A stretch of DNA of 44,896 bases from Lachnospiraceae bacterium (GTDB lineage Bacteria > Bacillota > Clostridia > Lachnospirales > Lachnospiraceae): assembly GCA_017889125.1 (NCBI GenBank), contig JAGHER010000211.1, positions 1 to 44,896 on the forward strand, read 5' to 3'. The notes below the pieces were generated by a model. It worked only from the letters and a program-made list of their open reading frames with translations. It was not told the DNA's origin and made no database searches. The translations under genes were made by a program, and so were the position numbers. This document shows, in pieces, positions 25,113 through 32,869 of the stretch (position 1 is its first letter; each line of letters begins with the position of its first letter).

Positions 25113-25320
25113 CGCAGAATCCAAAGCAGAAGGCGGCATAGCCCATGGCCGCAAGTCCTCTGCAGTAGGGAATCATCTGCCCGTAATTTCCCGTAAAGCC
25201 ATGACTGAAAATAATGGCCGGGTACCTGCGTCCCTCCTGAAAATCCTCCGGCAGAAATTCCACTCCCTTAATCTGCAGTCCATCCCGATCACAGGTAAAT
25301 CGGTTTTCTTTGCTGTGCAT
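25072..25320 (-). pseudogene. Truncated alpha/beta hydrolase (N-terminal fragment)
   Basis: The first 70 or so residues match the start of a clostridial alpha/beta hydrolase (dienelactone-hydrolase/peptidase S9-like): GLQIKGVEFLPEDF, YPAIIFSHGFTGNYGQM, YAAFCFGFCGGGS. Downstream of CGGGS the family pattern stops and a few unrelated residues lead to a stop. The nucleophile-elbow serine and the Asp/His of the catalytic triad would lie in the missing part, so it cannot be active. The start is ATG at 25320 with AAAGGAG 8 nt upstream. The break is near 25100-25112. Confidence 0.75.
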
Positions 25321-25530
25321 GAAATCAACTCCTTTTCTTTTATTCTCTTTAGATAATCGATTCCTCCAAATAAACTCTGGCACGCCCTTTTACGGCTTGA
25401 TACCATCATACCATAAAAACATAAGCGCGGAAGCTTTTCTTCCTTTTTCATTTCCCCTTTCCAGTCTCCTCTCCACAGGAAATTCATAATTCCATGCTAT
25501 ACTCCAACCTATACTTCAAAAAGGTGATGA

Positions 25531-26265
25531 ATGATGAAACAGATTTTAATTGTAGAAGACGAACCGGACATCCAGGAGCTTTTAGAAGCCTACCTTCAGG
25601 ATGCCGGATACTCCACCGTGACTGCCGGGGATGGAGTGGAGGCGCTGGCCCTCTTTCCCTCACGGCCCTTTGACCTTGTTCTCCTGGATATCCTGCTGCC
25701 GAAAATTGATGGATTCGGCGTATGCGAGGTGATCCGCAGCCAGTCCCAGGTCCCCATTCTGATGCTCACGGCCCTGGACGGAGAAAAGGAACAGCTGCGG
25801 GGCTTTGGCCTGGATATCGATGACTATGTGACAAAGCCCTTTTCCATGCCCGTTCTCCTGGAAAAAATCCGGGTAATCCTCCGGCGGAGAGCCGGTACAT
25901 CCGACAGGCTGCTGACATCAGAAAAATTTTGCCGACCAGGAAAAATCGATAACGAGGAGAAACTGCAGGAAGACTGCCTTCACTACCGCGACCTTACTCT
26001 CCGGCTGGATGCCCGGGAAGCCCTGCTTGAAGGACGCCTTCTGGAGCTGACCGCCCGGGAATTTGACCTGCTGCACACCTTCCTCTCTGCTCCGGGACGG
26101 GTATTTACCAGAGAAATGCTTCTGGCCCGGCTCTGGGGCTTCGATTTTTACGGCGATGAGCGGGTGGTTGACAGCCACATTAAAAATCTCCGGCACAAGC
26201 TGGAGAGGGATTATATCGAGACCGTAAGGGGGGTGGGCTACCGTGCTGCCAGGGAAACCAGGTGA
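25531..26265 (+). CDS. OmpR/PhoB-family response regulator
   Basis: A 244-residue regulator with a receiver (ILIVEDEPDIQELLEAYL, LVLLDILLPKIDGFGV, MLTA, TKPFS) and a C-terminal winged helix (ELTAREFDLLHTFLS, RVVDSHIKNLRHKLE). A longer than usual linker (residues about 120-150) joins them. RBS AAGGTGATG is adjacent to ATGATG. Its end overlaps the kinase start by 23 bp. It likely controls the downstream ABC/M1-peptidase operon. Confidence 0.93.
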   Translation: MMKQILIVEDEPDIQELLEAYLQDAGYSTVTAGDGVEALALFPSRPFDLVLLDILLPKIDGFGVCEVIRSQSQVPILMLTALDGEKEQLRGFGLDIDDYVTKPFSMPVLLEKIRVILRRRAGTSDRLLTSEKFCRPGKIDNEEKLQEDCLHYRDLTLRLDAREALLEGRLLELTAREFDLLHTFLSAPGRVFTREMLLARLWGFDFYGDERVVDSHIKNLRHKLERDYIETVRGVGYRAARETR

Positions 26266-27832
26266 AAGCCTGACCGTCCGCATTTTTCTGATTACCGTTC
26301 TGATTCTTTTCGGCGCAGGGACCGCCACCTTCGGCCTTATCGCCTGGGCCACGCCTACCGCCTACACAGCCGTTGTTAATGACCAGCTGATGGAGCAGAT
26401 TGATGTCCTGACGGCACAGCTGAAAGAAAAAACACCGGCAGACTGCGGGCCGCTGATTGATGAATTTATCCGCACCTCCGGGGCAGATGCGATGGTCACT
26501 GATGCCGAAGGACAGGTTGTCGATACAGGATCGCAGCTTTCTGCAGGAGTGGTGTATCCGGCGGAGGAATATTCTGAAATGGAAGCGCAATATGAAACAT
26601 ACTCTGACGGGAAACCTCCTGGCGGAGAATCACCAGCAGTAATGGCCGGAGATACGATCACACAGCCATCCGCCTTTTTCTCCTGGGAAATGAACGATAA
26701 AGACAATAAAAATGTGATAACCGTTACCACCGAAAACCAGAATATCCTCGTAACCGACCTCCAGTTTTCCAGCCAGGAGGAAGTCTTTTACCTATACGTA
26801 ACCCCCCGCATCCAGGCCGAAAATCTGGCTGTGCGGGCGCTGATTCAGATGGCGCCATGGCTTTTGCTGGTGCTGCTGGCCTTTTCCCTTCTCTGCGCCC
26901 TGATCTACTCCCGCTGCATTACCCGCCCGATCCTGCGGCTCAATGCCATCGCCGGGAAGATGGCCAGCCTGGATTTTGGCTGGGAATGTGCAGAAAAACG
27001 CCGTGATGAGATCGGCGCCCTGGGCCGAAGTCTTGATGAAATGGCCCGGCGGCTTTCTGCCGCCTTATTGGAGCTGGAGACAGCCAATGCCGCCCTCAGA
27101 GAAGAGGCCGAACGAGAGCGGGAGATGGACCGCCAGCGCATGGCCTTCTTCTCCGCCGCCTCCCATGAACTGAAAACACCGGTCACCATCCTGAAAGGCC
27201 AGCTTTCCGGAATGCTGGATGGCGTGGGCATATATAAGGATCGGGAAAAATACCTTTTCCGTTCCCTGCAGGTTACCGGCCGCATGGAAAAACTGATTCA
27301 GGAAATGCTGGCCATCACCCGCCTGGAGGTATGGACGAATCCGGCTGCCCCCCTTGAACTAACTTCCCTCATCAAAGAACAGCTGGCTCAGTTTGCTCCG
27401 CTTCCCGAACAAAGGGAACAAACGCTCATTCCTCACCTGATATCCGGCATCATCATTTACGGCGATGCCACGCTCCTGGGCAGGGCCATGGAAAACCTTC
27501 TTTCCAATGCCTCCCTTTACTCCCCCCGGGGCGCCGAAATCCGGATATGGTGCGGCAGGCTTGACGGCTGCCCTGCTTTGACCGTGGAAAATACCGGAGC
27601 CCATATCCGTGAGGAAGCCCTCCCGCACATTTTCGAGGCCTTTTACCGCGAAGAAAATTCCCGGAACCGCAGTACCGGCGGCAGCGGCCTGGGCCTTTAC
27701 CTGGCACAGATGATTTTTTCCCGCCATGGCGCCTCCTGTACTCTGGAAAATACGTCTGGCGGCGTCCGGGCCACCGTCATTTTCCCCCAGGACGGAGAGA
27801 AATTCCCGGCTCTTCACACAAAACACATCTAA
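26243..27832 (+). CDS. VanS-like sensor histidine kinase
   Basis: A 529-residue membrane kinase: TM1 near residues 12-36, an extracytoplasmic domain of about 150 residues, TM2 near 196-216, HAMP, then HisKA with FSAASHELKTPVTILKGQ and HATPase with NLLSNASLYS, VENTGAHI and GGSGLGLYLAQ. The architecture and H-box resemble VanS-type sensors of cell-envelope stress. The start is GTG inside the response regulator gene. Its signal is unknown; the following ABC operon 73 bp on is the likely regulated target. Confidence 0.92.
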   Translation: MLPGKPGESLTVRIFLITVLILFGAGTATFGLIAWATPTAYTAVVNDQLMEQIDVLTAQLKEKTPADCGPLIDEFIRTSGADAMVTDAEGQVVDTGSQLSAGVVYPAEEYSEMEAQYETYSDGKPPGGESPAVMAGDTITQPSAFFSWEMNDKDNKNVITVTTENQNILVTDLQFSSQEEVFYLYVTPRIQAENLAVRALIQMAPWLLLVLLAFSLLCALIYSRCITRPILRLNAIAGKMASLDFGWECAEKRRDEIGALGRSLDEMARRLSAALLELETANAALREEAEREREMDRQRMAFFSAASHELKTPVTILKGQLSGMLDGVGIYKDREKYLFRSLQVTGRMEKLIQEMLAITRLEVWTNPAAPLELTSLIKEQLAQFAPLPEQREQTLIPHLISGIIIYGDATLLGRAMENLLSNASLYSPRGAEIRIWCGRLDGCPALTVENTGAHIREEALPHIFEAFYREENSRNRSTGGSGLGLYLAQMIFSRHGASCTLENTSGGVRATVIFPQDGEKFPALHTKHI

Positions 27833-27905
27833 ATTTCAACGCCATTCCATATGCGGCTGCTATCCTTTATCCATTAAATTGGCAAAAGAAAGGAGCCGCA
27901 CAATT

Positions 27906-28916
27906 ATGGAAATCAACATTAAAAATGTCAGCATGACCTATCCAAACGGGAAGCAGGCGCTGAAAAATCTTTCTCTTTGGCTGCGCTCTCCCAGTCTGGT
28001 GGGCCTCTTAGGCCCTAATGGGGCAGGAAAATCCACACTCATGAAGCTTTTGTCCGCAGCCCTTCTACCCACCTCCGGCGTCATTGAAATCAATGGCCAG
28101 CCCCTCCCCCAGGCAGAGAAATCATTAAAGGCCCGGCTTGGCTATCTGCCTCAGGATTTTGGTCTCTTTGATGAGCTTACGGTGGAGCAGTTTCTGGAGT
28201 ATATGGCCACGCTGAAAGGGATTTCTTCCCGCGGCAGCACCTCTTCCCCCAGCAGTGCTGCTTCTCACAACACCTTCGCGTCCCGCCACTCCACCATGTC
28301 CCACCACACCACCACCGTAAAAGACGCCATCCGCGCCGTCAACCTGGAGAAAAACGCCAAATCCCGGATCCGCACCCTGTCGGGCGGCCAGCGGCAGCGC
28401 ACAGGCATTGCCCAGGCCCTTCTCGGCAGTCCGGATTTCCTCATCCTGGATGAGCCCACCGTAGGACTTGATCCCGAGGAACGCATCCGTTTCCGCAATC
28501 TCTTTTCCCGCGCGGCACAGGACAGGCTGGTGCTGCTCTCCACCCATATCATCGAAGATGTGCAGTCCGTCTGCAATCAGCTTATCGTCATGAATCATGG
28601 AAAGATTCTTTTTTCCGGGACGCCCGAAGAGCTGATCCAGTCCGCTTCCGGCCATGTCGGCGTCTTCTGGGAGAAAGAGGCTCAGAATAATCACACCGCC
28701 CCTCGGCCGCTTTGTATAACTGAGCAGCCGCTTCATGTCACCAACCAGCCTCTTCATGTCACCAACCAAACACTTCATATCACCGCCCGGATTAATACGG
28801 CAAATGGTGTGCGCTGCCGGGCCGTAGCGGATACGCTTCCGCCCTTCGCCCAGCCGGAGGAGCCTTCTCTGGAAGATGCTTACCTCTACCTTATTTCCAG
28901 GGAGGTGACGCAATGA
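27906..28916 (+). CDS. ABC transporter ATP-binding protein with in-frame expansions
   Basis: A 336-residue ATPase: Walker A GLLGPNGAGKSTLMK, Q-loop near GYLPQDFGLFDE, signature TLSGGQRQRTGIAQALLG, Walker B FLILDEPTVGLDP, and the H-loop STHI. Two stretches are foreign to the family. One is a Ser/Thr/His-rich insert of about 30 residues (residues about 107-138, SSPSSAASHNTFASRHSTM) before the signature. The other is a run of four 7-residue units near residues 268-295 (PLCITEQ, PLHVTNQ, PLHVTNQ, TLHITAR). The start is at 27906 (RBS AAAGGAG), not 27726 inside the kinase gene. Its stop overlaps the permease start as ATGA. Confidence 0.9.
   Translation: MEINIKNVSMTYPNGKQALKNLSLWLRSPSLVGLLGPNGAGKSTLMKLLSAALLPTSGVIEINGQPLPQAEKSLKARLGYLPQDFGLFDELTVEQFLEYMATLKGISSRGSTSSPSSAASHNTFASRHSTMSHHTTTVKDAIRAVNLEKNAKSRIRTLSGGQRQRTGIAQALLGSPDFLILDEPTVGLDPEERIRFRNLFSRAAQDRLVLLSTHIIEDVQSVCNQLIVMNHGKILFSGTPEELIQSASGHVGVFWEKEAQNNHTAPRPLCITEQPLHVTNQPLHVTNQTLHITARINTANGVRCRAVADTLPPFAQPEEPSLEDAYLYLISREVTQ
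28707..28790. repeat. Four in-frame 21-bp tandem repeats in the ATPase gene
   Basis: Units at 28707, 28728, 28749 and 28770 each span 21 bp (e.g. CTTCATGTCACCAACCAG). The middle two differ at only two bases; the outer two are more diverged. They encode heptapeptides of the PLHVTNQ type. Confidence 0.8.
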
Positions 28917-31402
28917 AATCCGTTCGCCTCCTTACTCTGAAAATCCTGCCGCCGAATAGGCGGCATGTATTCAGGGATGCCCCATGCGCCCGCCAGACTT
29001 TCGCGGATTGGTGGTACACCCGCCCGCCGGGCGCATGTAGGTTTACTCTAAAAGTCCCGCCGCCGAATAGGCGGCATGCATTCAGGGATGCCCCATGCGC
29101 CCGCCAAACTTTTATGGGACGGTGGAACGCCTGCCCGCCGGGCGCATGTAGGTTTACTCTGGAGCTAAGACGGCTTCTGCAAAGCCCTTTGACCTGGCTC
29201 ACTATTTTCCTTACCCTGCTGTCTCCTCTGGCGGGACTCTATATTTACCAGCCAGCCAGCGCCAGCACCATGCATACCATGTACCTTGCCAATCCTGCCC
29301 TTGCCGGCGGCGCGGCGGGAGGTATTCTCTTTGCCCTTCTTACGGTCTACGAGCTTGACCGTGCTGGCCGAAGCCGGATGGATGTGCTGGTGGATGCGGC
29401 AGTCTCTCCCCTGACCATGGCTCTGGTTCGCCTGCTGGCCCTGGCCGGGGCAGCTATTCTCACCCTGGGGGCGGTGATGGCTCTCTGGCTGCCCATTACC
29501 GCAAAGCTCATCGGATCGGTCTTTCATATGGAAGATTATCTTTTGGCGTACGTTATCTTTATGGGGCTTGCCCTCCCATTATCCATCCTGGCAGCCGCCT
29601 CTGCCTTTCAGTTTACCCGGCGGGCCGACCTTTCTCTGGCTATTTTTGCCGCCTTTGCCGGACTAAGCCTTACCGTCTGGTCTGACCGATGGCAGCTTTG
29701 CTGGCTGAATCCCTGCGTGTGGGCATTGTCCGATGACTTTTCCAATCTGCGCATTTTCCGCTCCGCTGCCTGGATGCGCATGACCTGGCTGGGTGCTCTG
29801 ACTGGCATATGGATTCTTTCCTGGCTTTCCATCCGGCAGTACGGAAAGGGCCTTCTGGGCTCCCTGAGCCAGTCTCTGGCCCGAAATGCCCGACTCCTTT
29901 ATCGCCCGGCCGCTGCCTTTCTTCTGCTGGTCTGCTCCGGCACCGCCTTTGCCGCTCAGCCCTTTGTCGATCAGAGCAACCCGGATCAAACCGTGATGAC
30001 CTTTCTGGAAATCCCGTTTCTGGAAGGGGTATCCTTCCTTCACCGCAGCGTTTTTGTCTGCCCCGACACCGCCGCAGGCACAGTGGCCGGAAAAGCCATT
30101 TTTCAGCTTCAAAATCACTCCGGCCAAACCCAGACTCTTGCCTTCGGCATTAATCCCGGATACAAAATCTCCTCGGTTCAGGCCAATGGAAGGGATGCAT
30201 CCTTTTCCGTAAGCGATGATCAGGAATACAATGAATCTCTCCTGCAGGTCACCATTCCCCCAGCGGAAGATATCGAGCTTTCCATTGAATACGGCGGCTT
30301 TCCCCAGGAGGACAGCTCCATGTCCGCTATGCAGGGCAGGCTGGAAATCAGTGATGAATACCTCTGCTTAGAGAACAGCGTCCTGTCTCCCCGGCTGATG
30401 AATGTGCCGCCGGTGAATGTACCCCTAAAAAATGTATCTGCGAAAGATGTGCCGGAAGCAGAATACGTCCCATACCCAACCACCATAGAAATCACCCTGC
30501 CTGCCCACATGACGGTGATTCCCTTTTCCCCCAGCCAGCCGGAAAAACTTGCGGAAAATACTGATGGAACCATCACCTGGCGCTATGAGGACAGCGGCAC
30601 CGGCGGCATCCTTTATGCAGGCGATTACCTCCGGCAGGACATTGAAGCTGGCGGCCTCACGATCCAGCTCTACTACGGGCGCAGGCATCAGGCCGTCATG
30701 GAAGCCGCCGGGGCTGCCCAGGCGGTAAAAGCAGTGGTAGATTACTGTACGGAGCATTACGGCCCTCTCTCCTTTGGCGCAGACGGCACCCTGAAGCTGA
30801 TTCAAAGCCGGGTCTCCGGCGGCGGATATGCCAGAAACGGCGCCAGCCTTCTGGATGAGGTGGATTTTACTGCGGCCAATCTGGACGATGCGGGAAAAGG
30901 AACCGTACCCGGAGAAGTGATGATTCATGAATTGGTCCATCAGTGGTGGGGCCTGGCCAATATGTTTGACCCTGCCAGTGCAAATGATGCCTGGTCTGCG
31001 GAAGGCCTGACGGTCTACACCACTTACCGGATTGTTAAAGAACTTTATGGAGAAGATTCCTCCTCCAGCTATGCCCGGGAAAACTACGTAAAAAAATGGC
31101 TGCAGGCCGTAGATGACTACCAGAAAAACTTCTATGTCCGCAATCCCCGATATCTTGCCGCCCTTCCGCAAAAGGAACAGCTGAACATTTCCAACAGCCT
31201 GTCCTACGTGCGCAGATACAACGAAATGCCCCTGAAAATCCTGAAAGCAGAGCAGCTGGTGGGCGGCGAGGAAGCCATGGATGCCATTCTTTGTGACCTG
31301 TTTAACCGGGAGCTGGATTACACTTACCCGTATCTTACTTATTCGGATTTCTTAGATGCCTGCGGGCTGACAGAAGAGGAATTAAACCTGAAGAAGAATT
31401 AA
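28913..31402 (+). CDS. ABC-2-type permease fused to M1-like metallopeptidase domain
   Basis: An 829-residue protein. Residues 10-83 are two 37-residue repeats (KILPPNRRHVFRDAPCARQT type) encoded by a 222-bp in-frame insertion. About six membrane helices follow (residues about 95-345: LTWLTIFLTLLSPLAGLYIY onward). The rest is extracytoplasmic and M1-aminopeptidase-like: a beta domain, a GGYARNGASLLDE segment at the place of GAMEN, and the zinc motif MIHELVHQWWG with the third ligand in SAEGL 18 residues on. It probably works with the ATPase encoded upstream and the small membrane protein downstream, exporting or sensing peptides at the envelope. Confidence 0.85.
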   Translation: MKSVRLLTLKILPPNRRHVFRDAPCARQTFADWWYTRPPGACRFTLKVPPPNRRHAFRDAPCARQTFMGRWNACPPGACRFTLELRRLLQSPLTWLTIFLTLLSPLAGLYIYQPASASTMHTMYLANPALAGGAAGGILFALLTVYELDRAGRSRMDVLVDAAVSPLTMALVRLLALAGAAILTLGAVMALWLPITAKLIGSVFHMEDYLLAYVIFMGLALPLSILAAASAFQFTRRADLSLAIFAAFAGLSLTVWSDRWQLCWLNPCVWALSDDFSNLRIFRSAAWMRMTWLGALTGIWILSWLSIRQYGKGLLGSLSQSLARNARLLYRPAAAFLLLVCSGTAFAAQPFVDQSNPDQTVMTFLEIPFLEGVSFLHRSVFVCPDTAAGTVAGKAIFQLQNHSGQTQTLAFGINPGYKISSVQANGRDASFSVSDDQEYNESLLQVTIPPAEDIELSIEYGGFPQEDSSMSAMQGRLEISDEYLCLENSVLSPRLMNVPPVNVPLKNVSAKDVPEAEYVPYPTTIEITLPAHMTVIPFSPSQPEKLAENTDGTITWRYEDSGTGGILYAGDYLRQDIEAGGLTIQLYYGRRHQAVMEAAGAAQAVKAVVDYCTEHYGPLSFGADGTLKLIQSRVSGGGYARNGASLLDEVDFTAANLDDAGKGTVPGEVMIHELVHQWWGLANMFDPASANDAWSAEGLTVYTTYRIVKELYGEDSSSSYARENYVKKWLQAVDDYQKNFYVRNPRYLAALPQKEQLNISNSLSYVRRYNEMPLKILKAEQLVGGEEAMDAILCDLFNRELDYTYPYLTYSDFLDACGLTEEELNLKKN
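28939..29160. repeat. Two tandem 111-bp palindromic units inserted in frame
   Basis: 28939-29049 and 29050-29160 are each 111 bp, with about 14 differences. Each holds a GCCGCC-GAATA-GGCGGC hairpin (28948-28964; 29059-29075) and a 10-bp inverted repeat CATGCGCCCG/CGGGCGCATG (28983-28992 with 29028-29037; 29094-29103 with 29139-29148). TTACTCT stands before unit one and ends each unit, with spacings of exactly 111 bp. The reading frame is kept (37 codons per unit); one other strand frame is also open. Confidence 0.9.
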
Positions 31403-31423
31403 ACCTTGAGGAGGACTTACACC

Positions 31424-32134
31424 TTGAATAAGATATTTCGATATGAATGCCAGAGACTTTTGTGGAACAAATTTTTCTTCGGATTTCTGGGCGTACTGCT
31501 GCTTTACGGCTGGCAGGTGCTGGAGGGCGTGACCCTTTCCGGGATCTCCCACACCGCCCCCTTCTCCCCCTGGAGCTTTGGGGATTACTTAAGCCGGATG
31601 ATGCCCCTTTTGTGGACGGGAGCGCTGTTTTTTCTCACCTTTTTTACTTCCTCGGCAGCCCGGCGCGCAGCGGTGCTCACCGATGCCGCTCCATTTTCCC
31701 CCAGAGGGTACGCCCTGACCCGCTGCGCAGCTGCGCTGACAGGAACCTGCCTGATAACCTTTGCCTGCCTGGCGGAGACCGCCGTATTTTACCGCTGGTA
31801 TTTTGGATGGCAGGATTGGGGAACCCTTATTCTCCCTGTGCTGACAGTACTTGTGCCTGCTCTGGTATTTTCCCTGGGAAGCGGCTGGCTTCTGGGAAGG
31901 ATCCGGCCGTGGCTTTTGTATGCCTGGATGCTTTTTCCCTTCCTGTGCAGAACACTTCCTCTGCCCCAGACAGCATGCATCTGGAATGGAAGCTTTTTTG
32001 CCCGGTATCCCCTGACTCTGGATGTACTGGATCCGCCGTTTTCCCTGCCCTTTAGTACAGCTGCTGTGCAGACAGTGGTGCTGGGGATCGGGGTGATGCT
32101 GTGGGGAATAGGGATGTGCTGGGAACGGAAATGA
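31424..32134 (+). CDS. Membrane subunit of the ABC/M1 module
   Basis: A 236-residue integral membrane protein with about six hydrophobic helices (FFFGFLGVLLLYGWQVLEG, LLWTGALFFLTFFTSSAARR, and others). It resembles an ABC-2 permease half but has no clear family motif. The start is taken as TTG at 31424, with GAGGAGG 9 nt upstream; the track start at 31406 would lie on the ribosome site. It begins 21 bp after the permease-peptidase gene, so it is the last gene of the operon. Confidence 0.75.
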   Translation: MNKIFRYECQRLLWNKFFFGFLGVLLLYGWQVLEGVTLSGISHTAPFSPWSFGDYLSRMMPLLWTGALFFLTFFTSSAARRAAVLTDAAPFSPRGYALTRCAAALTGTCLITFACLAETAVFYRWYFGWQDWGTLILPVLTVLVPALVFSLGSGWLLGRIRPWLLYAWMLFPFLCRTLPLPQTACIWNGSFFARYPLTLDVLDPPFSLPFSTAAVQTVVLGIGVMLWGIGMCWERK

Positions 32135-32169
32135 TGATTGCTGGATAAAAATAAAGTGACTATTTCTCA

Positions 32170-32211
32170 TTCATACAGCGCCTTTGCCTGGTTATCAAGG
32201 CGCTGTATGAA
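32170..32211. terminator. 15-bp hairpin between convergent genes
   Basis: TTCATACAGCGCCTT and AAGGCGCTGTATGAA pair perfectly around a 12-nt loop. There is no strong U-tract on either strand. It lies between the ABC membrane gene and the convergent rloB, so it is probably a bidirectional terminator. Confidence 0.65.
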
Positions 32212-32218
32212 ATAAAAT

Positions 32219-32869
32219 CTACCAATCTATAACATCAAAAAATTCTTCCAGGTTACTGCCTCTATTGATTAACGCTCCCATATCAAGAATCGTTTCTTTA
32301 ATTTCAATATCAAAAGATTTTTTTCTAATAACATATATATTTTTTACAAGCTTTAAACTGCCTCGAATTTTTTCAAGCATGACCGGATATCCATTATTTC
32401 CACTGTTCAGGAAAGAATATATATCCTCTTTTGCCTTAAACTGCTCTATACTTTTAAATCCCAGCTGTCTGGTGATAAATGCATTGGTATTCTGCCCTTT
32501 ATACTCTGCAATGTGAAGGCATGAAACGTACTCAAAATCCGGATTATTTACAATTAAAAAATGAGGTACAGCTCTTTTTTGGTTCTGTAAGCGGCAATAA
32601 TCCAGCAACGAACGAAAAGCTTTTTCTTCTCCAGAATTACTACTTATTCGATCTGCATCGACAATTACAAATTTGGCAATGCAATTCGTCTGTGCTTTTG
32701 TACGGATTTCATTTAAAAAATTCGTATATCCGCCGCCCTTCATATTAATCGGCTGCAATGAAATCTCAACCCCCTGCCATTTCCGCATATGGTCAATATA
32801 ATGAAATTCCGTGTCCCCTTCACAAAATACTACAAACTTCTTTTTTAATTCCCGTTTTAATCTACTCAT
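32219..32869 (-). CDS. rloB: RloB family protein (probable AbiL/RloAB defence nuclease subunit)
   Basis: A 216-residue protein starting KKKFVVFCEGDTEFHYIDHM, the RloB motif, with the acidic strand KFVIVDADRISSN and a conserved FLIVNNPDFEYVSCLHI core. RloB is a TOPRIM-like domain protein found beside AAA ATPases in restriction and abortive-infection loci (RloAB, AbiL). It is probably the effector nuclease, though its activity here is inferred. The start is at 32869 (GGAGG 8 nt upstream), overlapping the ATPase stop by 8 bp, so the two genes are coupled. Codon use and base composition are clearly more AT-rich than in the flanking genes. Confidence 0.85.
   Translation of the reverse strand: MSRLKRELKKKFVVFCEGDTEFHYIDHMRKWQGVEISLQPINMKGGGYTNFLNEIRTKAQTNCIAKFVIVDADRISSNSGEEKAFRSLLDYCRLQNQKRAVPHFLIVNNPDFEYVSCLHIAEYKGQNTNAFITRQLGFKSIEQFKAKEDIYSFLNSGNNGYPVMLEKIRGSLKLVKNIYVIRKKSFDIEIKETILDMGALINRGSNLEEFFDVIDW

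Noticed and set aside
28939-29160. CRISPR-like reading of the 111-bp repeats
   Set aside because: Only two directly adjacent units with no unique spacers and no cas genes; they are in a protein frame.
28891-29202. 103-aa minus-strand ORF over the 111-bp repeats
   Set aside because: It is open because the repeats are GC-rich and palindromic; there is no RBS and it opposes the coding strand of a well-supported gene.
31447-32055. 202-aa plus-strand ORF in another frame
   Set aside because: It overlaps the ABC membrane gene, whose hydrophobic helices and RBS are convincing; this frame has neither.
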